Assembly: GCA_965112735.1 (NCBI GenBank) | Contig: OZ218952.1 | Location: 3,100,001-3,164,000, forward strand | Source of the DNA: Phaeosaccion multiseriatum | Taxonomy: Eukaryota > Ochrophyta, other classes | Direction: 5' to 3' | Length of the DNA stretch: 64,000 nucleotides | Shown: positions 23,001 through 33,453 of the stretch, one piece after another | Position numbering within the stretch: the stretch's first letter is position 1 | How the letters are laid out: every line of letters starts with the position of its first letter | Notes under the pieces: model-generated | What the model saw: only the letters and a program-made list of their open reading frames with translations | The model's database searches: none | What the model was told of the DNA's origin: nothing | Made by a program: the position numbers and the translations under genes

Positions 23001-23693
23001 TCCACGCAGCTTCGCCTTCGTCCAGCGGAAGCGAAGACCTGTCTGCCAATCTGATCCCCCCCCCTCACTCCCCCCCCTCTTATTCCATCACGCCCCCCTC
23101 CTCGATGCCTCTCTGTATGCATTCGGCTCCTGAGGACGATAGGACATCCACGCAGCTTCGCCTCCGTCCAGCGGAAACGAAGTCTACCGATGCGGTCCGA
23201 GCCACGCATTTCCACCCTCCCTTCACTCCTCCCCCTACTTATCTACCATCTTCCCACCACACCCCCCTCCTCGATGCATCTCTGTATGCATTCGGCTCCT
23301 GAGGACGATAGGACATCCACGCAGCTTCGCCTCCGTCCAGCGGAAACGAAGAGCTGTCTACTTACCCGTCCGGCCCGAGCTGCTTGCTCAACCCCACTCC
23401 CCTCCCCTCCCCAATTCCTCCCCCCCCTCATCTACTTTCTCTTCCCCTCAAACCCCCATCCTTGCCCCGCTGGATGCCTTCCGACGTCCCGACGGACGAA
23501 CTGGCGTCCATGCAGCTTCGCCTCCGTCCAGCGGAAACGAAGTCATACGTACATGTCCGGTCGGAGCCACGCAAACCCCACCTCCCACTCCTCCCTCTCC
23601 CACTCCTCCCTCCTTGCCCCTCCTGATGCTTGGGACTCCCGGTGGACCGACTGACATCCACGCAACTTCGCCTTCCGTCCAGCGGAAACGAAG
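23001..23693. repeat. Five-copy interspersed hairpin repeat
   Basis: A 36-37 bp core recurs at 23001-23036, 23147-23182, 23316-23351, 23507-23542 and 23657-23693, spaced 146-191 bp apart by variable C/T-rich filler. Each core begins TCCACGCAGCTTCG (minor variants) and ends GCGGAAACGAAG. The arms CTTCG/CGAAG and TCCG/CGGA can pair as a stem with a two-by-two internal loop and a short apical loop. Copies 2 and 3 also share about 45 bp upstream, and copies 1 and 5 share GACCGACTGAC. No open frame is conserved across all copies, so a non-coding role or simple repeat expansion is likelier than a protein. Confidence 0.85.
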
Positions 23694-23852
23694 AGTGTCT
23701 ACCAGTGTGCCCCGCGAGTTCAGACCCTCTTTAGATGCCCCTTCAACCACCCCTTTAGACCCCCGTACGGTTCGTCTCTCCTCGGTCCCCCACTCGAAAG
23801 TTGAGGGCCCCAAGTCCGAGACAAGTGGATGGTCGCTCTCCGCTCATGACAG
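23694..23852. other. Short 3' spacer of the CCCH gene
   Basis: Between the last hairpin repeat and the stop codon of the minus-strand zinc-finger gene. No feature seen. Confidence 0.4.
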
Positions 23853-26335
23853 CTACACCCCGGTGTGGTGGTGGTGGTGGTGCTGGTGCTGGTGCCGGTA
23901 TTGTTGTTGAAGTTGGTGATACATGCGTTGGTCATACATGAGCATCTGTTGGTGCTGCTGGACCTGCTGCTGCTCGTGGGGGGCGGCCCACCCGCGCAGC
24001 ACAGAAGGAGGAGCTCCCCTCCCCCAGTCCATCCTGCAGCAAGCTTGTAGACGCGGCGCCGGTACGGTCGGTGGGGGAGGGAGGGGGGTGTAGCGGCGTG
24101 TGTTGCGAGATGCGTGACCCACGAGGTGCCATCCCTCCCCGGTGCCAACTTCCCCCTCGCCCTCCCCCTCGTCCTCCCCGCCACCCTCCCTCCTCAAGGC
24201 GATGAGAGAGCGTCCGTCAGCGAGACTGCGGAACACAGGCAGACGAGAGAAGGCGAACCCTCCATGCGTCTGGTCCTGTTCAGTTGCTTCAGTCGCTCCG
24301 TCAACTCCTCCTCCCGATGCGTCGCACTGGAGACCATCCCTGCTGCTGTTGCTGCTGCTCCTGCTCTCGTTGTCGGTCTTGACGTCGTCACCCCCGTTGC
24401 TCAAGGCTGCCTCGTCTCCCTGCTCTCCCTTCTCTCCCACCTCACCCTGCTCCCCCTCCGGGCCCTCCGGCCCCTCCTCGCTGCTGTCTTGCTCGCTGGA
24501 GGTGCTCAAGCCACATGTGCTCATGGTGCTGTAACTGACGCTGCTCGTGCTGCGGCGAAGAGGCCACAAACCGTAACCCCTCCCCCCTTCCCCTTCTTCT
24601 TCCTCCTCCTCCTCCTCCTCCTCCTCCTCCTCCTCCTTCCCCTCCTCCTCCTTCCCCTCCTCCCCTTCCTTCCCCTCCTTCTTCTTTCTCTTCTTGGTCC
24701 TCGCTCCGCTGCGTGCGCCGCTCCCCTCGAAAGTGCGCACGAAGGATTGCCAGAGGGGCAGCACCGCGATTGCCAAGTAGGCACTGCGATGGGCCACGGG
24801 GCTTCTCACCACATTCGCAAGGCCCGGCTCATACACCCGACTCGCGGAGGGGACCTCTTCAACTGGGCTCTTGCTGCGGCTGCTGCTGCTCCTGCTGCTG
24901 CTCCTCAGAGTCTCGGGCTGGGACAGAGGCGGCCAGAAGAAGATGCCCTTGTTGGACTTGCCCTCGCTGGACAGGGAGGGGCGGCGGCATTCAGCGCGGA
25001 GGTGAGAGCTGCCCTCGCCCTCCACTCGCTCGTCGTGGATGAACATGCACCTGTAGAGTAGAGACAGGTTGGTGGGTTGGTGGGTTGGTCACACAGTGGG
25101 GCACTTGTTACTTGGTATGTCATGAGGGAGAGATACGTGCACTGCAAGAGCGGCAAGGGACAGCAGAGCGAGGCACCAGCGTTTGAAGCAGGAGAGTTCA
25201 AGTACCTACGCACAGCACACGGAGACAGAAGAGGGCGAGGTAGTAGAGTCAAGCCCTTAAGTACAGCATTGAGAGATGTCACAAGGCCTCTTACCTGGAG
25301 TTGTATGGGCAAGAGCCTGTCGCCACGAAGGTCTATTTATTGCATGGGCAAGAAGAGGGGGGCAAAGGCAAGAGAGTAGGGTAGAGGGGAGGTGTTCTCA
25401 CGTCAGGAGAGGGGGGGGAGAGTAGAGCAGAGCAGATCAGATCAGATCAGAAGTGTGTGCATGTGTGCCCTTCGCTACCTACTGCGGGGTGCTTTTCGCG
25501 TACGTACGTACCAGGCACAGGTTGCTTCGAAACCGCTGGGCGTTGGGGATTAGACCAGCTCGCTCCCTGTGGAGGAGGAGGAAAAACGCCAACAAAGGAA
25601 CAAGAGAGTTGGGGTCCCTCAATCAAAGACACCGACAAAGGAACTAGGGAGTGGGGGTGCCTCAATCCAGAGGTAGCCGGTAGCCGCGTGTTCGGAGAGG
25701 TCGGGAGGGCCGTGAAGCGAGACACACGCACCTCTCTTGAAGGCTCTTGTGCTTGAGTTCTTTCTCTCCGTGCGCAAAGTTGCACTTGTCTGGATTGGAT
25801 GGGAGTAGAAAACGGGGGAACAGAGGGGGGGAAGGGGGCGGGGTGGAGTTGTAAAGTGCCGCTTATATGGAGCAGAGAGGTTGCTTCCTACTCTCGTTGC
25901 TCACCTCCGAAGCGGCAATACCCCTCCAAGTAGTTCTGGCAAGCCTCCGTCTGCCCAACATTCGAACAGCCATACAGAGGAAGAGCAGGAGGTTAGCGAG
26001 GGAGACACAAGAGCGCGGCAGAGGACAGGCAGGAGCGAAGAGAGCGAACACACGTCCGCACCTCCTGAGCGAGGACCTTTCCTCAGCGATATCTGTCTAT
26101 GGTCTGCCTCGGTGGCATACCCGGGTGTAAGCTCGTACACTGCACTACTTGGGGGGAAGATTTCAAAACAACGCAAACTGCTGCACTGCACCTTGTGATT
26201 CTTAGGGGTGTAGTGCAAGGTCCTCTGGTGCGATCGAGAATCTCCTTCGTGTCTCCTGTTCCCTCCGCTGCGGCGTGTGCGGACCTCGCTGGGTCGTGGG
26301 GGGGAGCGAGCGCTCTCGTAGGCAAGCCGACCCAT
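23853..26335 (-). CDS. Tandem CCCH zinc-finger RNA-binding protein (TTP-like)
   Basis: Six exons (26335-26192, 25950-25905, 25789-25732, 25566-25512, 25332-25295, 25050-23853) give about 512 residues. Two CCCH fingers are assembled across four introns. Finger 1 has the typical lead-in KTEAC and spacing C-x7-C-x5-C-x3-H (CQNYLEGYCRFGDKCNFAHG). Finger 2 is C-x8-C-x5-C-x3-H (CLTFVATGSCPYNSRCMFIH). The linker contains AHGEKELKHK and IPNAQRFRSNLC. This is the tristetraprolin-type tandem finger that binds AU-rich mRNA elements and promotes decay. One residue fewer than usual lies between the first two Cys of finger 1. The large last exon is low complexity (poly-Glu, Ser-rich, Gln/His tail). The first exon was chosen because its ATG frame joins HK to TEAC in phase. 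Confidence 0.85.
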
Positions 26336-26721
26336 CGTCCTGCTGCTGCTCCGGCGAGAGCAAGGAGGAAGGAGAGGGCTGGCACGAATGCAAAATTGGT
26401 GCTGCTAGTCTCCCCCTCTCTCTCTTCTTTCTTTCTCTCTTTCTTTCTTTCTCTCTCTCCCACCTCTCCCTCCTGCTCTAGTGTAGTGGACTGCATATTG
26501 CCGGGAGGACAAGGCCTATATGTTTAATTTTTGAATCGAGCGATGGGAGCGACGAAGCGAGTTTGGACACGACCAGTAAGTCAATAAAGAGGAGACAGGA
26601 GCCCACGGAGCCTCGCCCTCTTGCGCTTCAGCTTCTGCTTGCGCTGTGTAATAAGCCTCTGCTCCCCATCCCGCCGTGTACCACCGTCCACCCTGCTCGG
26701 AGAGGGCGACGCCACCGACAG
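26336..26721. promoter_or_regulatory. Divergent region between CCCH and WW genes
   Basis: 386 bp between opposite ATGs, including a CT-rich tract (about 26410-26480) ending in CTCTAG. That tract could be a 3' splice site of a 5' UTR intron of the plus-strand gene. Confidence 0.4.
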
Positions 26722-29700
26722 ATGTGTAGCACGAAGGGGGGGGCGCTGGGAGGAGGAGGGAAATGGAAGCTCCTCCTAGCGGTGATATCCGCCACTACAG
26801 CTGCTGCCACCGCAGCAGGAGGGGCAGTAGGAGGAGGGAGGGGAGCAGCAGCAGCAGCAGCAACGGCTTCTGTGGCGTCTGGAGGAGGAGGGCGAGGAGG
26901 AGGAGGAGGAGGAGGAGGAGGAGGGGGTGGGGGACTACCCCAGGGTTGGGCGCAGTACTCACACGAAGGAAGGCCATATGTAAGTGGCAAATCGTAAGTG
27001 CCTGCTAAGGCCTTCTCCTGAAATAGCTTGCATCACCTCTCCTTGATTTTTGAGTCCTCTTGTGTGTGTGTGTCTCTCTTTCCCCCGTGGTGGCACCACG
27101 TGTTGAGGATTCATCTTGTCCCTTACTCAAGTACTTCGGAACATCCTCTCTGCATTTCACCCAACACACACACACAGTATTATAACGCCGGGACGGAGCA
27201 GACGACATGGGAGCACCCCGGGTACTCCTTAGGAAGAGAACAGGAGCCCGCCGGCCAGCAGCAGTATCAAGGCGGGATGCGGGAGGAGGGAAGAGGACGG
27301 GAAGGGGGCCGTCAGCAGCAGGCTGTCGGAGCAGAGAACGAAGAAAGAGAGGAGGCGAAGGGGTGGTTCGGCGGACTGCGTGGCAAGGGAAAGAGGGAGA
27401 GAGCGCGGGCCATCGAGGAAGGGGGAGGACAAGCAGGGGAGGGCACCAACTGGGCACAGCAACCACAACAAAGCTACGACCAACAACCCGCACAACAGCC
27501 GCAGTTTCAGGGCGATGGGCCGCAGCAAGATCAGGGGTGGTGGGGGCAGCGGCAGCAGCAGCAGCAGCAGCAGCAGCAACCGCCAAACGCCGCCACGCAC
27601 CCCGGTTACGAGAATGAGGCGTACGATTTTGACATGGGTGCCTACTATCCCGGGGACGAGGATTGGGCTGGTTGGCAACGGCAGGACCTGCAGCAGCAGG
27701 AGGAGGGGCAAAGGAGAGGGGGAGCGGAGGGCAAGACGGCTGCGGTGGGCAGCAGCCGCGATGAGGGAGGCGTAGAGGGGAGGTGGGAAGAGAACGACGG
27801 TACAAGGCGGCAAGTTGACGAGAAGGAGAATGACCAGCGGCAGACTGTGCCTTCAGAGCATTCAGAGGCGGGCGTAGATGGCACTATAGGTGGAATGCGG
27901 GGACCAACAGAGGCATCGGCATCAGTAGTAACCGCAGTAGCAGCAGGGGCAACGGGAGTAGAGGGGGGATCTATGGGCGGAACGGCTACGGCTGTAGAGA
28001 CTGACAACGCAGGAGGGGCGGGATTGGAGGTAGGAAGAGACGTGAGCGGGACGAGGGTAGAAGATGGAGGCGCAGACATGTACCAAGGGGGGCTTGGCTA
28101 TCGGCAAAGCGGGGTCGGAGGGGGGCAGCAGCAGCAGCAGCAGCCCCAGCCCCGCTTGGATAGCGTCCAGCAACAACAGCAACAACGGTATGGAGGGCAG
28201 CAGCAGGAGCAGGAGGGAGAGCAGCTGGCGGTACAGCAGCAGGAGGGACAGCAGGCGGGGCAGAACGGCGAGGGCTACTGGTATAATATGGACGGGGGTG
28301 TCGGGCCTGAAGACAATGTGGAGGGGTGGGGGGGTGATGACTTCTGGCAGCAGCAAGACGAGCAACAGCAAGACGAGCAGCAGACGCATGAAATGGTCAT
28401 GCAGCAGCTGCGTGTGGCTGTGGCGGAGCTGGAGGCGAGGGAGCAGGAGGTGGAGGTAGCGATGAAGGAGGCGGAAAGTCTGTCGAATGCCCTCTTCCAG
28501 GCGGAGGAGGAGCGGGATGGGTTGGCTTCCAATGTAACGGCTTTGCGGCGACAGGTGACTAACTAACTGACTGACTGACTGACTGACTAACTGACTGACT
28601 GACTGACTGACTGACTGACTGACGGCTGACTCACTGACTTACTGACTCACTGACTGACTACTAACTGACTGTGCTTTGCGGCGGCAGGTGAAGGTCGCCT
28701 TGGCCAAGAAGGAGGAAGCAGAGGACCAGCAGAAGCTCGCGCTGGCGGAGCGTAACACTCTCAGGTACGTACGTGCGTGCATACGTAATGCAGACACAGA
28801 GAGGACCTTTGAACGGGAGAAAGGAGGGGGAGGTGGAGGGGGCGGGCGGGGGGGCAGGGCAGCGTCAGGAGCTCAAGTCTCCTCCCTCCCTCCCGTACGT
28901 ACGTACGTACGTACGCACGCATCCAATATCCCATACTCTTCCAGGCTGGAGCTCAAGACAGCCCGGCGCGAGGTGTCTAAGGTAACCAAGGCCTTCTCAG
29001 CGGTGCGGGGCAACTGCAGCACCCTCACGGAGCAGCTCCGGACTAAAGAGGAGGAAGTGGAGCACCTTGAGGAGAAACTCGAGGTGAAGCACGCACACAC
29101 ACACACGCATTTGACTTACTCTACGAGGAGTCGCGTCGTCTCCTTCTGCTCTCTCGATCGACTTATCTGTTTGTCTTCCACATCCGCACCCAGACTCTCC
29201 CCTCCTCATTCTCCTCCTCCCCCTCCTCCCCTCTGCGTCACCAACAGGAGGTGCTGGACGATATGGTGGCTCTGGACAAGGCTCTGGAGGCGCATATGCA
29301 GCTCGCCAAGCCGTCGGGAGCAAGCCAAACCTGGACAAGATTCCGGAAGGTGCGGTGGAGAAGAGGGAGGCGAGGCGAGCAGGGTAGGGCAGGGCAGGGT
29401 AGAGGTGTATGGGCAGGGCAGGGTATAGGCATATGGACAGGGCAGGGTAGAGCAGGGTAGAGGTACTGGATAGGGTAGGGCAGCGTGGAAACTGGATGGA
29501 GGGATGGTCCGTCCTGCGGCTTCTCGCAGCAGGCAGAAGGGCTTCGCTTTGGGAAGCTGTGCATGTAGTATGTGACCCTGCTCATCTCCCTCCCTCCCTC
29601 CCTCCTTGCCTGCCTGCCTCCCTGCCTGCGTCCCTGCCTCCTTCCCTCTACCCCCCCCCCCCCTTCTCTTGCCCCAGGCGTACATCCGCCCCCTGCTGCC

Positions 29701-31317
29701 CAGCGGCTTGCGAGGGCCCTCTGTGGAGGAGGTGGAGATAGAGGAGATGGGCCGCGCTATCGAGAAGGCAGAGGAGAAGGCGGCTTTGCTCGAAGGTGAG
29801 ACATTATACTTGTATGATAGACAGACAGACCGACAGACAGACAGACAGACTGACAAACAGACGGACGGACAGACATACAGACAGACGGACAGACAAACGG
29901 ACGAACAGACAGACAGACAGACAAACTGGCAAACAGACGGATATACATTGCTTGATGTGTTTGTTTCCTCTCTTCCAACCCCTCCAGAGGCACCACTCAC
30001 GGCTTCGCCTGCCTTTCTCTCCTCTCTCTCTTCCCTACTCTCCATCTCTCTTGTGTGCTGCCGCTGCTGCTGCCGCTGGTGCCCCTGCCCTTAAGAGGTG
30101 ATAAGTTCCAAGGAGGAGCTTGTGAAGGAGCTCAATGAGCGTATCGCACACTTCGAAGACGACAGCGTGCTCCGCCGGCAGGTGAGGAAGGAAGCCAGTC
30201 AAAATCAAGACTTCTTCTCCTTTCCTTTCTGTTTCACGTACTCCTTCCTGCCTTCCTTCAGTGCCGAACTCACTACAATCCGTCTATGCTAACCCTTGCT
30301 GTGCCTTGCTGTGCCTTGCTGTGCGTTGCTGTGTGTGTTGTCGGGGCTGGTCAGGCGCTGCTGGAGCTGCGGGAGGGAGTGGCGGAGCTGACGGAGGAGC
30401 TGGCGGCCAAGGAGGGGCTCATCGAGGAGCTGCAGGGAGACACAGACACCCTAGAGGTGAGAGCGAGGAGCGGGGATCATCCATTTAGGACCATCCACTA
30501 AGGACCATCAATTTAGGACCATTCATTTACGACCTTCCATTCAGGACCATCCATTAGGACCATCCATTTATGACCATCCATCCCGCCTTTCCATCGACCA
30601 TCCAACCCAACCCATCCCAACCCAAACCCCCAGGAGCTCCTGCTCAACGCCGAAGCCAACAGCACGAGCCTGGCCTTGGAGCAGCAGGAGGATCGCCGCC
30701 AGACGGCTGCCAAGCTGGAGGAAATGGCGTTACAGACGTCGTGGTGGGCCACAGCAACATCAAGAAGACATGCGGGGGTCGCGGCGCTGCTGGTCAGGAT
30801 AGGGGGGGAGAGGGACCAGCTCCGGGCGGAACTGGAGGGCTTGAAGGGGCAACAACAGCATCCACAGCAGCAGCAGCAGCAGCAGCAGGAGCAACAGGAG
30901 CAACAACCACGACAACAGCAGTGCATGACTGATGCCTCATCGTCCGAGGCGGGGACAGCTACGGCAACAGCAGTTGATGATACAGCAGCAGTTGCAGCGA
31001 GGGTCGCGGTGGGAGCACGAGAAGGAGAAGGTGCGACAGGAGACGGAGGAGTAGTGGCAGCACTCGCGTCGCAGGGGGAGGGGGGGGGCTCGATGGCGGC
31101 GGACGCGGTACTCGATGGGAGAAAGGGTGAGGAGCAGGAGCATCAGTTTCAGCTTCAGTTGCATCAGCAGCAGCAGCAGCAGCAGCAGCAGCTTCAGCAG
31201 CAACAGCAGAATCAACGGGGCGGGATGATGAAACGGATGGCAGACTGGTGGAGAGCTTTGCTCGTGTTCCTGGGCTTCTTGAGAAAACACGCCGATTCAT
31301 CCCCAAATGTGCAATAA
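26722..31317 (+). CDS. WW-domain, Gln-rich coiled-coil protein with hydrophobic N-terminus
   Basis: Nine exons: 26722-26979, 27178-28554, 28688-28764, 28945-29083, 29248-29349, 29678-29795, 30096-30181, 30355-30456, 30634-31317 (about 980 residues). The WW domain spans intron 1: LPQGWAQYSHEGRPY joins YYNAGTEQTTWEHPGY, with both Trp and the Tyr pair in place. WW domains bind Pro-rich ligands. Before it lies a hydrophobic, Ala-rich stretch (KWKLLLAVISATTAAATAA) that looks like a signal peptide or anchor, then poly-Gly. After it comes a long Gln/Gly-rich region, then heptad-like coiled coil from about residue 510 (LRVAVAELEAREQEVEVAMK, LRTKEEEVEHLEEKLE). The C-terminus has a short hydrophobic segment (WWRALLVFLGFL). 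The stop codon lies within an AATAAA. No orthologue recognised. Confidence 0.7.
28555..28687 (+). other. Intron flanked by a duplicated splice-junction sequence
   Basis: Consists almost entirely of TGAC/TAAC repeats. A 19-bp sequence, GCTTTGCGGCGRCAGGTGA, occurs at both ends (28540-28558 and 28673-28691, one mismatch). Each copy contains the CAG|GT junction used as donor on the left and acceptor on the right. Confidence 0.8.
29815..29942. repeat. (ACAG)n microsatellite in a WW-gene intron
   Basis: ACAGACAG units with GACG and AAAC variants between exons 6 and 7. Confidence 0.75.
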
Positions 31318-31486
31318 AACTTATTTATAGTTTAGAAAATGGTGTGTTTCTCTCTCGTATCCCCCCCTCCTGTCCACTCACACACACATACGTAATTCTT
31401 AGCTTGTTCCTATGACTTGCCACATCTCCCTCGATGTGATATCTATCTATCCCCTCCCCCGTTCTTGTTCTTGTTCTTGTTCTGCC
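31318..31486. terminator. Compact convergent 3' ends, WW gene and membrane-protein gene
   Basis: Only about 170 bp between convergent stop codons. The plus-strand AATAAA (31313-31318) overlaps the WW gene's stop codon. A TTGTTC repeat lies near 31461-31482. Confidence 0.5.
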
Positions 31487-33347
31487 TTAGGCTATTGGCG
31501 CCATTGAATTCCCCTGCTCCCCACCCCCGTGACCACCCCGGGGGCTCTCCTCCCCTCGCCCCCCCGCCTCCATCTCCTCCTGCTGCAGGGGTGGCTGGTG
31601 CTGCTGCTCTCGCTGCTGCTGCTGTACAACCAACTGCTGCCCCCCAAGGAAGCTCTCCTCTGTCCCTGCCATGGAGTGTGACCTCGAGTGCGACCTTGAA
31701 TGCGCCCTACTCCCCACCGCGGTAGCGACTGTCCTTCCGCTACGACTCTGGGGGGCGAGGAAGCCTCCTTCATCTCGACTTGCACCCTGCCAGCCAAACC
31801 CCCCTTCCATGTTGCCAGACTCGCTGTCGTCACTGTCATAGTAAAGATCCTTAATCTCCCGAGGCCGTGCGGAAGCCGGGGCGATGAGTTTCCGTCCTTC
31901 CTTACCACCGTTTTTCTTCCTTCCGCGCTTCTTGGATAGACCGCCCAGCCCCGGAATTGCGGGCAGAGCTGACGTGGCCCTAATACTATCGTCTTCATTC
32001 TCACCCTCATGCTCATACTCATCATCGTGATCCGTACGCCGGCGCTCGTCCTCCTCCTCCCCATCGTCGTCGTCCTCGTCATCGTCGTCCTCCTCCCTCC
32101 CCTCCTCCTCCTGCTTCTGCTGCTGCTCCTGTATCACCAACTGCTGCTGCTGGTACTTGCGCCTCTGCCCCTCCATACTCTGCTTTGCCACTAACTCCAA
32201 GCTCGTGTCGCTCGTGTAAAGCGGGTTGGCAATGGCATCGTCCAAGCCTCTGTCCATACTCGCACACATGGCGAGAAAGGTGAGGTAGAACACCGCCACC
32301 AAACACAAACCATACGCCCACGATGGCACCGCCCCTTCTGTGAGTACCTCGAGATCACGCACCACAGATACACGCAGAGTGAAGAGGTAGACCAGCATGA
32401 CCCAGAGGAGGTAGTGTAGCACAAAGTACCCGAGCATCTTGCTCAGCACCGGCATGTGTTGGAAGCCTCCGTGCGGACCGCCCCCCCCGCCGACGCCCCA
32501 GTCAATCTCTAGCTGCAGCCCCAGGAAGAAGATGGCAAAGCCTCCCGTGAGGAGCGCCAGTCCCACGAAGCCTGCGATGCTCATGTAGCCGCCGAAGGTG
32601 GATTGCCCAGGGAGGGCCCGCGGCAGAGACGCCAACATGGCTTCTGCTGCCACCGAGTCTATCATCCTATCATCAGCCGTAGAGGAGTCGGCATCCACCT
32701 GCTCTCTGCCTTGTGGTGGTACAAGGGGGAGGTCTGAGCCCTCTGCCCAGGCCCACGGTACATCGCCTCCCCACTTTGCGCAGCCGCGGGCGACAGCCCT
32801 GTACGGCCGGTCTTCTTCTGCTGCTGCTGCAGTGCCTCCTTCTCCTGCTTCCGTTTCTTCCATCGTCCCCTCGATCAGCTGCCCTTGTCCGTTACCGCCA
32901 GCGAATACGCCTTCTATCCAGGAGGCCTCGGTCACAGCACAGGACCCTCCCCACCCAAACTTGACGTCGTACGTGATGAGCAAGTCGGTCATTCTGCTCG
33001 GGCCTGCAGACAAAAGACCATCCCCGCATAAGAGAGAAGGGACGGAGAAGGAGAGAACGGAGAAAGAAGAGCGTCAGAATGAGGCGTACAGGACTCCAAA
33101 GGGCTCCATGCTCGCTCTCCTCCTTGCAACTCACCTCCCCCCTCCCCAACACCCCTCACTCACCTGATCCCGCCTGCCTCTTGTGTACACGCTCTTCCAG
33201 CTTGGCTAATCCCTCAAACCTACAAACTATAGCCGTCAATGCGAAGGCAAAGGCAGCAGCGCACGCGACGCAGTAGAACGCCAAAAGTGGCACTCCACAC
33301 GGCCCGGACACAGCCAAGCTGCTTTTTATCGATTGCCGCTTGATCAT
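31487..33347 (-). CDS. Multi-pass membrane protein with acidic cytosolic-type tail, function unknown
   Basis: Two exons (33347-33164 and 33003-31487) join in frame to about 566 residues. The N-terminal exon encodes a transmembrane stretch (LLAFYCVACAAAFAFALTAI) and starts at a true ATG. A soluble segment with DLLITYDVKFGWGGS follows, then three more hydrophobic spans: MSIAGFVGLALLTGGFAIFF, LGYFVLHYLLWVMLVYLFTL and WAYGLCLVAVFYLTFLAMCA. The C-terminal 240 residues are low complexity: poly-Gln, a long Asp/Glu run, then Ser/Arg/His repeats (HSRSHSRSHS). I do not recognise the family. It shares a 106-bp divergent promoter with the DCN1-like gene. Confidence 0.7.
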
Positions 33348-33453
33348 CTTCCCCCCCGTTGGCCGCAACGCCTCCGTCCTCTGCTGTGTCCCTCTTTTGC
33401 CCCAGCTAGGCTGGTTCGCGACTCATCGATTTGCAGGCCACAGATGGCACCCG
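33348..33453. promoter_or_regulatory. Short divergent promoter, membrane protein and DCN1-like gene
   Basis: About 106 bp between the opposite ATGs, if the plus-strand start at 33454 is correct. No core element assigned. Confidence 0.35.

Noticed and set aside
22961-23813. A protein-coding gene using the repeated FRWTEAKLRGC-like peptide
   Set aside because: The peptide comes from the hairpin repeat read in one frame, but the frame shifts between copies and stops intervene.
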